This document shows, one piece after another, positions 31,801-43,800 of a DNA stretch of 64,000 nucleotides (positions are counted from its first letter, which is position 1; the number at the start of each line of letters is the position of its first letter). Origin of the DNA: Muraenolepis orangiensis (Eukaryota > Chordata > Actinopteri > Gadiformes > Muraenolepididae); assembly GCA_027704905.1 (NCBI GenBank), contig JANIIK010000536.1:162501-226500 (forward strand), read 5' to 3'. The notes beneath the pieces are model-generated. The model was not told the DNA's origin, did not search any database, and saw only the letters and a list, made by a program, of their open reading frames with translations. The position numbers were made by a program, and so were the translations under genes.

Positions 31801-34800
31801 TTGGGTTATGGTAGTGAACAGCTCTCCTTCTCTGTTGGGTTATGGTAGTGAACAGGACACAGGTCTCCCTCTCTGTTGGGTTATGGTAGTGAACAGGACA
31901 CAGCTCTCTCTCTCTGTTGGGTTATGGTAGTGAACAGCTCTCCTTCTCTGTTGGGTTATGGTAGTGAACAGGACACAGCTCTCCCTCTCTCTTAGGTTAC
32001 AGTAATGAACAGGACACAGCTCTCCCTCTCTGTGGGATTATGGTAGTGAACAGCTCTCCCTCTCTGTGGGGTTATGGTAGTGAACAGCTCTCCCTCTCTG
32101 TTGGGTTATGGTAGTGAACAGGACACAGCTCTCCCTCTCTGTTGGGTTATGGTAGTGAACAGCTCTCCCTCTCTGTTGGGTTATGGTAGTGAACAGCTCT
32201 CCCTCTCTGTTGGGTTATGGTAGTGAACAGCTCTCCCTCTCTGTTGGGTTATGGTAGTGAACAGCTCTCCCTCTCTGTTGGGTTACGGTAGTGAACAGGT
32301 TACAGCTCTCCCTCTCTGTTGGGTTACGGTAGTGAACAGCTCTCCCTCTCTGTTGGGTTACGGTACTGAACAGCTCTCCCTCTCTGTGGGTTATGGTAGT
32401 GAACAGGACACAGCTCTCCCTCTCTGTGGGGTTATGGTAGTGAACAGCTCTCCCTCTCTGTTGGGTTACGGTAGTGAACAGGACACAGCTCTCCCTCTCT
32501 GTTGGGTTACGGTAGTGAACAGGACACAGCTCTCCCTTTCTGTTGGGTTACGCTAGTGAACAGCTCTCCCTCTCTGATGGGTTACGCTAGTGAACAGGAC
32601 ACAGCTCTCCCTCTCTGTTGGGTTACGGTAGTGAACAGCTCTCCGTCTCTGTTGGGTTACGGTAGTGAACAGTTGTCCGTCTCTGTTGGGTTATGGTAGT
32701 GAACAGGACTCCCTCTCTGTTGGGTTACGGTAGTGAACAGCTCTCCCTCTCTGTTGGGTTACGGTAGTGAACAGCTCTTCATCTCTGTTGGGTTACGGTA
32801 GTGAACAGCTCTCCCTCTCTGTTTGGTTACAGTAGTGAACAGGACACAGCTCTCCCTCTCTGTGGGGTTATGGTAGTGAACAGCTCTCCCTCTCTGTTGG
32901 GTTACGGTAGTGAACAGGACACAGCTCTCCCTCTCTGTTGGGTTACGCTAGTGAACAGGACACAGCTCTCCCTCTCTGTTGGGTTACGGTAGTGAACAGC
33001 TCTCCCTCTCTGTTGGGTTACGGTAGTGAACAGCTCTCCGTCTCTGTTGGGTTACGGTAGTGAACAGTTGTCCGTCTCTATTGGGTTACGGTAGTGAACA
33101 GTTGTCCGTCTCTGTTGGGTTATGGTAGTGAACAGGACTCCCTCTCTGTTGGGTTACGGTAGTGAACAGCTCTCCCTCTCTGTTGGGTTATGGTAGTGAA
33201 CAGGACTCCCTCTCTGTTGGGTTACGGTAGTGAACAGCTCTCCCTCTCTGTTGGGTTACGGTAGTGAACAGCTCTTCATCTCTGTTGGGTTACGGTAGTG
33301 AACAGCTCTCCCTCTCTGTTGGGTTATGGTAGTGAACAGCTCTCCCTCTCTGTTGGGTAACGGTAGTGAACAGCTCTCCCTCTCTGTTGGGTTACGGTAG
33401 TGAACAGCTCTCCCTCTCTGTTGGGTTACGGTAGTGAATAGCTCTTCATCTCTGTTGGGTTACGGTAGTGAACAGCTCTCCCTCTCTGTTGGGTTACGGT
33501 AGTGAACAGCTCTCCCTCTCTGTTGGGTTATGGTAGTGAACAGCTCTCCCTCTCTGTTGGATTACAGTAGTGTACAGCTCTCCCTCTCTGTTGGGTTACG
33601 GTAGTGAACAGCTCTCCGTCTCTGTTGGGTTACGGTAGTGAACAGCTCTCCCTGTCTGTTGGGTTACAGTAGGGCACAGGACACAGCTCTCCCTCTCTGT
33701 TGGGTTACGGTAGTGAACAGGACATAGCTCTCTCTCTCTGTTGGGTTATGGTAGTGAACAGCTCTCCCTCTCTGTTGGGTTATGGTAGTGAACAGGACAC
33801 AGCTCTCCCTCTCTGTTGGATTATGGTAGTGAACATCTCTCCCTCTCTGTTAGGTTACAGTAATGAACAGGACACAGCTCTCCCTCTCTGTGGGGTTATG
33901 GTAGTGAACAGCTCTCCCTCTCTGTTGGGTTATGGTAGTGAACAGGACACAGCTCCCCCTCTCTGTTGGGTTATGGTAGTGAACAGCTCTCCCTCTCTGT
34001 TGGGTTATGGTAGTGAACAGCTCTCCCTCTCTGTTGGGTTACGGTAGTGAACAGGTTACAGCTCTCCCTCTCTGTTGGGTTACGGTAGTGAACAGCTCTC
34101 CCTCTCTGTTGGGTTACGGTAGTGAACAGGAAACAGCTCTCCTCTCTGTGGGGTTACGGTAGTGAACAGGACACAGCTCTCTCTCTCTGTTGGGTTACGG
34201 TAGTGAACAGGACACAGCTCTCCCTCTCTGTTGGGTTACAGTAGTGAACAGCTCTCCCTCTGTTGGGTTACAGTAGTGAACAGGACACAGCTCTCCCTGT
34301 CTGTTGGGTTACGGTAGTGAACAGCTCTCCCTCTCTGTTGGGTTACAGTAGTGAACAGCTCTCCCTCTCTGTTGGGTTACGGTAGTGAACAGCTCTCCCT
34401 CTCTGTTGGGCTACGGTAGTGAACAGCTCTTCATCTCTGTTGGGTTACGGTAGTGAACAGCTCTCCCTCTCTGTTGGGTTACGGTAGTGAACAGCTCTCC
34501 CTCTCTGTTGGGTTATGGTAGTGAACAGCTCTCCCTCTCTGTTGGATTACAGTAGTGTACAGCTCTCCCTCTCTGTTGGGTTACGGTAGTGAACAGCTCT
34601 CCCTCTCTGTTGGGTTACGGTAGTGAACAGCTCTCCCTCTCTGTTGGGTTACGGTAGTGAACAGCTCTTCATCTCTGTTGGGTTACGGTAGTGAACAGCT
34701 CTCCCTCTCTGTTGGGTTACGGTAGTGAACAGCTCTCCCTCTCTGTTGGGTTATGGTAGTGAACAGCTCTCCCTCTCTGTTGGATTACAGTAGTGTACAG

Positions 34801-37800
34801 CTCTCCCTCTCTGTTGGGTTACGGTAGTGAACAGCTCTCCGTCTCTGTTGGGTTACAGTAGTGAACAGCTCTCCCTGTCTGTTGGGTTACAGTAGGGAAC
34901 AGGACACAGCTCTCCCTCTCTGTTGGGTTACGGTAGTGAACAGGACACAGCTCTCTCTCTCTGTTGGGTTATGGTAGTGAACAGCTCTCCTTCTCTGTTG
35001 GGTTATGGTAGTGAACACGACACAGGTCTCCCTCTCTGTTGGGTTATGGTAGTGAACAGCTCTCCCTCTCTGTTAGGTTACAGTAATGAACAGGACACAG
35101 CTCTCCCTCTCTGTGGGGTTATGGTAGTGAACAGCTCTCCCTCTCTGTTGGGTTATGGTAGTGAACAGCTCTCCCTCTCTGTTGGATTACAGTAGTGTAC
35201 AGCTCTCCCTCTCTGTTGGGTTACGGTAGTGAACAGGACACAGCTCTCTCTCTCTGTTGGGTTATGGTAGTGAACAGCTCTCCTTCTCTGTTGGGTTATG
35301 GTAGTGAACACGACACAGGTCTCCCTCTCTGTTGGGTTATGGTAGTGAACAGCTCTCCCTCTCTGTTAGGTTACAGTAATGAACAGGACACAGCTCTCCC
35401 TCTCTGTGGGGTTATGGTAGTGAACAGCTCTCCCTCTCTGTGGGGTTATGGTAGTGAACAGCTCTCCCTCTCTGTTGGGTTATGGTAGTGAACAGGACAC
35501 AGCTCTCCCTCTCTGTTGGGTTATGGTAGTAAACAGCTCTCCCTCTCTGTTGGGTTATGGTAGTGAACAGCTCTCCCTCTCTGTTGGGTTACGGTAGTGA
35601 ACAGGTTACAGCTCTCCCTCTCTGTTGGGTTACGGTAGTGAACAGCTCTCCCTCTCTGTTGGGTTACGGTAGTGAACAGGACACAGCTCTCCCTCTCTGT
35701 TGGGTTACGGTAGTGAACAGCTCTCCCTCTCTGTTGGGTTACGGTAGTGAACAGCTCTCCCTCTCTGTTGGGTTACGGTAGTGAACAGGAAACAGCTCTC
35801 CTCTCTGTGGGGTTACGGTAGTGAACAGGACACAGCTCTCTCTCTCTGTTGGGTTACGGTAACGAACAGGAAACAGCTCTCCCTCTCTGTTGGGTTACAG
35901 TAGTGAACAGCTCTCCCTCTCTGTTGGGGTACGGTAGTGAACAGCTCTCCCTCTCTGTTGGGTTACGGTAGTGAACAGCTCTTCATCTCTGTTGGGTTAC
36001 GGTAGTGAACAGCTCTCCCTCTCTGTTGGGTTACGGTAGTGAACAGCTCTCCCTCTCTGTTGGGTTATGGTAGTGAACAGCTCTCCCTCTCTGTTGGATT
36101 ACAGTAGTGTACAGCTCTCCCTCTCTGTTGGGTTACGGTAGTGAACAGCTCTCCGTCTCTGTTGGGTTACAGTAGTGAACAGCTCTCCCTGTCTGTTGGG
36201 TTACAGTAGGGAACAGGACACAGCTCTCCCTCTCTGTTGGGTTACGGTAGTGAACAGGACACAGCTCTCTCTCTCTGTTGGGTTATGGTAGTGAACAGCT
36301 CTCCTTCTCTGTTGGGTTATGGTAGTGAACAGGACACAGGTCTCCCTCTCTGTTGGGTTATGGTAGTGAACAGCTCTCCCTCTCTGTTAGGTTACAGTAA
36401 TGAACAGGACACAGCTCTCCCTCTCTGTGGGATTATGGTAGTGAACAGCTCTCCCTCTCTGTGGGGTTATGGTAGTGAACAGCTCTCCCTCTCTGTTGGG
36501 TTATGGTAGTGAACAGGACACAGCTCTCCCTCTCTGTTGGGTTATTGTAGTAAACAGCTCTCCCTCTCTGTTGGGTTATGGTAGTGAACAGCTCTCCCTC
36601 TCTGTTGGGTTACGGTAGTGAACAGGTTACAGCTCTCCCTCTCTGTTGGGTTACGGTAGTGAACAGGACACAGCTCTCCCTCTCTGTTGGGTTATGGTAG
36701 TGAACAGCTCTCCCTCTCTGTTGGGTTACGGTAGTGAACAGGAAACAGCTCTCCTCTCTGTGGGGTTACGGTAGTGAACAGGACACAGCTCTCTCTCTCT
36801 GTTGGCTTACGGTAATGAACAGGAAACAGCTCTCCTCTCTGTGGGGTTACGGTAGTGAACAGGACACAGCTCTCTCTCTCTGTTCGGTTACGGTAGTGAA
36901 CAGGACACAGCTCTCCCTCTCTGTTGGGTTACAGTAGTGAACAGCTATCCCTCTCTGTTGGGTTACAGTAGTGAACAGGACACAGCTCTCCCTGTCTGTT
37001 GGGTTACGGTAGTGAACAGCTCTCCCTCTCTGTTGGGTTACAGTAGTGAACAGCTCTCCCTCTCTGTTGGGTTACGGTAGTGAACAGCTCTCCCTCTCTG
37101 TTGGGTTACGGTAGTGAACAGCTCTTCATCTCTGTTGGGTTACGGTAGTGAACAGCTCTCCCTCTCTGTTGGGTTACGGTAGTGAACAGCTCTCCCTCTC
37201 TGTTGGGTTACGGTAGTGAACAGGAAACAGCTCTCCTCTCTGTGGGGTTACGGTAGTGAACAGGACACAGCTCTCTCTCTCTGTTGGGTTACGGTAGTGA
37301 ACAGGACACAGCTCTCCCTCTCTGTTGGGTTACAGTAATGAACAGCTCTCCCTCTCTGTTGGGTTACAGTAGTGAACAGGACACAGCTCTCCCTGTCTGT
37401 TGGGTTACGGTAGTGAACAGCTCTCCCTCTCTGTTGGGTTACAGTAGTGAACAGCTCTCCCTCTCTGTTGGGTTACGGTAGTGAACAGCTCTCCCTCTCT
37501 GTTGGGTTACGGTAGTGAACAGCTCTTCATCTCTGTTGGGTTACGGTAGTGAACAGCTCTCCCTCTCTGTTGGGTTACGGTAGTGAACAGCTCTCCCTCT
37601 CTGTTAGGTTATGGTAGTGAACAGCTCTCCGTCTCTGTTGGGTTACGGTAGTGAACAGCTCTCCCTCTCTGTTGGGTTACAGTAGGGAACAGGACACAGC
37701 TCTCTCTCTCTGTTAGGTTACAGTAATGAACAGGACACAGCTCTCCCTCTCTGTGGGGTTATGGTAGTGAACAGCTCTCCCTCTCTGTGGGGTTATGGTA

Positions 37801-40800
37801 GTGAACAGCTCTCCCTCTCTGTTGGGTTATGGTAGTGAACAGGACACAGCTCTCCCTCTCTGTTGGGTTATGGTAGTGAACAGCTCTCCCTCTCTGTTGG
37901 GTTATGGTAGTGAACAGCTCTCCCTCTCTGTTGGGTTACGGTAGTGAACAGGTTACAGCTCTCCCTCTCTGTTGGGTTACGGTAGTGAACAGGACACAGC
38001 TCTCCCTCTCTGTTGGGTTACAGTAGTGAACAGCTCTCCCTCTCTGTTGGGTTACAGTAGTGAACAGGACACAGCTCTCCCTGTCTGTTGGGTTACGGTA
38101 GTGAACAGCTCTCCCTCTCTGTTGGGTTACAGTAGTGAACAGCTCTCCCTCTCTGTTGGGTTACGGTAGTGAACAGCTCTCCCTCTCTGTTGGGTTACGG
38201 TAGTGAACAGCTCTTCATCTCTGTTGGGTTACGGTAGTGAACAGCTCTCCCTCTCTGTTGGGTTACGGTAGTGAACAGCTCTCCCTCTCTGTTGGATTAC
38301 AGTAGTGTACAGCTCTCCCTCTCTGTTGGGTTACGGTAGTGAACAGCTCTCCGTCTCTGTTGGGTTACGGTAGTGAACAGCTCTCCCTGTCTGTTGGGTT
38401 ACAGTAGGGAACAGGACACAGCTCTCCCTCTCTGTTGGGTTACGGTAGTGAACAGCTCTCCCTCTCTGTTGGGTTACGGTAGTGAACAGGAAACAGCTCT
38501 CCTCTCTGTGGGGTTACGGTAGTGAACAGGTTACAGCTCTCCCTCTCTGTTGGGTTACGGTAGTGAACAGCTCTCCCTCTCTGTTGGGTTACGGTAGTGA
38601 ACAGCTCTCCCTCTCTGTTGGGTTACGGTAGTGAACAGCTCTTCATCTCTGTTGGGTTACGGTAGTGAACAGCTCTCCCTCTCGGTTGGGTTACGGTAGT
38701 GAACAGCTCTCCCTCTCTGTTGGGTTACGGTAGTGAACAGCTCTCCCTCTCTGTTGGATTACAGTAGTGTACAGCTCTCCCTCTCTGTTTGGTTACGGTA
38801 GTGAACAGCTCTACGTCTCTGTTGGGTTACGGTAGTGAACAGCTCTCCCTGTCTGTTGGGTTACAGTAGGGAACTGGACACAGCTCTCCCTCTCTGTTGG
38901 GTTACGGTAGTGAACAGGACACAGCTCTCTCTCTCTGTTGGGTTACGGTAGTGAACAGCTCTCCCTCTCTGTTGGGTTATGGTAGTGAACAGGACACAGC
39001 TCTCCCTCTCTGTTGGGTTACGGTAGTGAACAGCTCTCCCTCTCTGTTAGGTTACGGTAGTGAACAGGAAACAGCTCTCCTCTCTGTTGGGTTACGGTAG
39101 TGAACAGCTCTCTCTCTCTGTTGGGTTATGGTAGTGAACAGCTCTCCCTCTCTGTTGGGTTATGGTAGTGAACAGCTCTCCCTCTCTGTTAGGTTACAGT
39201 AGTGAACAGGACACAGCTCTCCCTCTCTGTTGGGTTACGGTAGTGAACAGCTGTCCCTCTCTGTTGGGTTATGGTAGTGAACAGCTCTCCCTCTCTGTTG
39301 GGTTACGGTAGTGAACAGGTTACTGCTCTCCCTCTCTGTTGGGTTACGGTAGTGAACAGCTCCCCCTCTCTGTTGGGTTACGGTAGTGAACAGCTCTCCC
39401 TCTCTGTTGGGTTACGGTAGTGAACAGCTCTCTCTCTCTGTTGGGTTACAGTAGGGAACAGGACACAGCTCTCCCTCTCTGCTAGGTTACAGTAGTGAAT
39501 AGGACACAGCTCTCCCTCTCTGTGGGGTTATGGTAGTGAACAGCTCTCCCTCTCTGTTGGGTTATGGTAGTGAACAGGACACAGCTCTCCCTCTCTGTTG
39601 GGTTATGGTAGTGAACAGCTCTCCCTCTCTGTTGGGTTATGGTAGTGAACAGCTCTCCCTCTCTGTTGGGTTACGGTAGTGAACAGGTTACAGCTCTCCC
39701 TCTCTGTTGGGTTACGGTAGTGAACAGCTCTCCCTCTCTGTTGGGTTACGGTAGTGAACAGCTCTCCCTCTCTGTTGGGTTACGGTAGTGAACAGGAAAC
39801 AGCTCTCCTCTCTGTGGGGTTACGGTAGTGAACAGGACACAGCTCTCTCTCTCTGTTGGGTTACGGTAGTGAACAGGACACAGCTCTCTCTCTCTGTTGG
39901 GTTACGGTAGTGAACAGCTCTCCCTCTCTGTTGGGTTACAGTAGTGAACAGCTCTCCCTCCGTGTTGGGTTACGGTAGTGAACAGCTCTCCCTCTCTGTT
40001 GGGTTACGGTAGTGAACAGCTCTTCATCTCTGTTGGGTTACGGTAGTGAACAGCTCTCCCTCTCTGTTGGATAACGGTAGTGAACAGCTCTCCCTCTCTG
40101 TTGGGTTACGGTAGTGAACAGCTCTCCCTCGCTGTTGGATTACAGTAGTGTACAGCTCTCCCTCTCTGTTGGGTTACGGTAGTGAACAGCTCTCCGTCTC
40201 TGTTGGGTTACAGTAGTGTACAGCTCTCCCTCTCTGTTGGGTTACGGTAGTGAACAGCTCTCCGTCTCTGTTGGGTTACGGTAGTGAACAGCTCTCCCTG
40301 TCTGTTGGGTTACAGTAGGGAACAGGACACAGCTCTCCCTCTCTGTTGGGTTACGGTAGTGAACAGGACACAGCTCTCTCTCTCTGTTGGGTTACAGTAG
40401 GGAACAGGACACAGCTCTCCCTCTCTGCTAGGTTACAGTAGTGAATAGGACACAGCTCTCCCTCTCTGTGGGGTTATGGTAGTGAACAGGACACAGCTCT
40501 CCCTCTCTGTTGGGTTATGGTAGTGAACAGCTCTCTCTCTCTGTTGGGTTATGGTAGTGAACAGGACACAGCTCTCCCTCTCTGTTGGGTTATAGTAGTG
40601 AACAGCTCTCCCTCTCTGTTGGGTTATGGTAGTGAACAGCTCTCCCTCTCTGTTGGGTTACGGTAGTGAACAGGTTACAGCTCTCCCTCTCTGTTGGGTT
40701 ACGGTAGTGAACAGCTCTCCCTCTCTGTTGGGTTACGGTAGTGAACAGCTCTCCCTCTCTGTTGGGTTACGGTAGTGAACAGCTCTCCCTCTCTGTTGGG

Positions 40801-43800
40801 TTACGGTAGTGAACAGGAAACAGCTCTCCTCTCTGTGGGGTTACGGTAGTGAACAGGACACAGCTCTCTCTCTCTGTTGGGTTACGGTAGTGAACAGGAC
40901 ACAGCTCTCCCTCTCTGTTGGGTTACAGTAGTGAACAGGTCTCCCTCTCTGTTGGGTTACAGTAGTGAACAGGACACAGCTCTCCTCTCTGTGGGGTTAC
41001 GGTAGTGAACAGGACACAGCTCTCTCTCTCTGTTGGGTTACGGTAGTAAACAGGACACAGCTCTCCCTCTCTGTTGGGTTACAGTAGTGAACAGGTCTCC
41101 CTCTCTGTTGGGTTACAGTAGTGAACAGGACACAGCTTTCCCTGTCTGTTGGGTTACAGTAGTGAAGAGGACACAGCTCTCCCTGTCTGTTGGGTTACAG
41201 TAGTGAACAGGAAACAGCTCTCATCTCTGTGGGGTTACGGTAGTGAACAGGAAACAGCTCTCCTCTCTGTGGGGTTACGGTAGTGAACAGGACACAGCTC
41301 TCTCTCTCTGTTGGGTTACGGTAGTGAACAGCTCTCCCTCTCTGTTGGGTTACGGTAGTGAACAGCTCTCCCTCTCTGTTGGGTTACGGTAGTGAACAGG
41401 ACACAGCTCTCTCTCTCTGTTGGGTTACGGTAGTGAACAGGACACAGCTCTCTCTCTCTGTTGGGTTATAGTAGTGAACAGGACACAGCTCTCCCTGTCT
41501 GTTGGGTTACAGTAGTGAACAGGACACAGCTCTCCCTGTCTGTTGGGTTATAGTAGTGAACAGCTCTCCCTGTCTGTTGGGTTACAGTAGTGAACAGGAC
41601 ACAGCTCTCCCTGTCTGTTGGGTTACAGTAGTGAACAGGACACAGCTCTCCCTCTCTGTTGGGTTACAGTAGTGAACAGGACCCAGCTCTCCCTGTCTGT
41701 TGGGTTACAGTAGTGAACAGGACACAGCTCTCCCTGTCTGTTGGGTTACAGTAGTGAACAGGACACAGCTCTCCCTGTCTGTTGGGTTATAGTAGTGAAC
41801 AGCTCTCCCTGTCTGTTGGGTTACAGTAGTGAACAGGACACAGCTCTCCCTGTCTGTTGGGTTATAGTAGTGAACAGCTCTCCCTGTCTGTTGGGTTACA
41901 GTAGTGAACAGGACACAGCTCTCCCGCTCTGCTGCTCATGTTATTTTAATATCAGTCAAGGTTTGGTGGGTTCCATATCTGAAAGGAATGGGCATCTCTG
42001 AGCCCGGCTGAAGGGGAGAAGCAGATCTGTTGAGAACCATAGACTAGGTCTGTTAGACCAGAATGAGAGATGAAACATGAACGTAAGAAAGCTGATCTTA
42101 AGAAAGCTTTGGGATAGAATAGTCACATGTCAACACTGTAGAGTTCAGTGTTTTGGAAGCTTGGGTCTCAGGAAAGGCCAAGGACCCTGGACATGGTTGA
42201 AGAACACTGGCTTCCTAACTGGGAAAAGTCAGAACATAAGAACAAGACAATTGCTTTAAACGATTATCATCTTCATTGTCTATAGTTTGTGTTGGATTTA
42301 CAATCCACAGGATGCCGGATTGGATCACTTAGGATAGGATTGGGTTATAAGTGGGTTAGGAATTAGGAATAACTGTAACCTATTGTAGACCTTTGTATTA
42401 ATCATTGAAACCTCTTGATTCATGATTGTGAAATATAAAGTAAAACAATGTGGATGAATCCATCATCTTTAGTGGGATGTCTAGCCCTTAACGTATCCTT
42501 ACCCTCCCCTGCTCCGGGTAAAGGTTAGGGTTAGGAAGTCTGCAGGTCAACTCGGGGTTAGGGATTAGGGTTAAATGTTGAGGTTAGGGATCAGGGTTAA
42601 GTGTTGAGGTTAGGGATCAGGGTTAAGTGTTGAGGTCAGGAATCAGGGTTAAGTGTTGAGGTCAGGGATTAGGGTTAAGTGTTGAGGTTAGGGATAAGGG
42701 TTAAGTGTTGAGGTTAGGGATCAGGGTTAAGTGGTGAGGTCAGGGATTAGGGTTAAGTGTTGAGGTTAGGGATTAGGGTTAAGTGTTGGGGTTAGGGATT
42801 AGGGTTAAGTGTTGAGGTCAGGGATCAGGGTTAAGTGTTGAGTTCAGGGATTAGGGTTAACTGTTGAGGTCAGGGATGAGGGTTAAGTGTTGAGGTTAGG
42901 GATCAGGGTTAAGTGTTGAGGTTAGGGATTAGGGTTAAGTGTTGAGGTCAGGGATTAGGGTTAAGTGTTGAGGTCAGGGATCAGGGTTAAGTGTTGAGTT
43001 CAGGGATCAGGGTTAAGTGTTGAGTTCAGGGATTAGGGTTAACTGTTGAGGTCAGGGATGAGTGTTAAGTGTTGAGGTCAGGGATGAGGGTTAAGTGTTG
43101 AGGTCAGGGATGAGGGTTAAGTGTTGAGGTCAGGGATTAGGGTTAAGTGTTGAGGTCAGGGATTAGGGTTAAGTGTTGAGGTCAGGGATCAGGGTTAAGT
43201 GTTGAGGTCAGGGATGACAGTAAAGGTCAAGCCCTCAAGACCTCATGCGTGGTGTGTTTCCCAGCGTGAAGAAGCTGCTGACTGAAGCTCTGAACAACAA
43301 CCAGTACCTGAGGCGGCTGGAGGCCCAACAGGTCCGAGACATGGTGGAGTGTATGTACCAGAGGAGCTTCCAGCAGGGGGAGGACGTCCTCCGACAGGGA
43401 CAGCCTGGACATCACCTGTTTGTCCTGGCAGGTAACACTCCTGGTCTGCATGAGGGTTTTGTTGTACCATTCCTCATATGTACTAGTCCAATTTATCCAA
43501 TAGCCCAGTCCCAAATGTAATGGACTGCATTTATATAACCAAAACACTTTACAAGTTATGCCTCAAGTTCACCCATTCATACACACATTCATTCACCCAT
43601 TCAAACACCTCTGGCGGTGTCAGCCATGCAAGGAGACGGCCAGCTGGTCAGGAGCAGTTAGGGTCAGGGTGTCTTGCTCAGGGACACCGTGACACTTGGT
43701 AAGGAGGAGCGGGGGGGATGGAACCAGCTGTTGTCTGACGACCTGCTCTCCCTCCTGAGATACTGCTGCCTGTGGACAAAACTACTATTGGATTGGAAAA

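Noticed and set aside
29215..41936. Regularly spaced repeats considered as a CRISPR-like array
   Set aside because: No unique spacers: units are contiguous variants of one sequence inside a vertebrate intron.
42530..43218. TTAGGG-containing array and CCCTAA-rich stretches (also 57110-57515) considered as interstitial telomere
   Set aside because: The hexamer is part of longer units or degenerate; there is no run of perfect TTAGGG.
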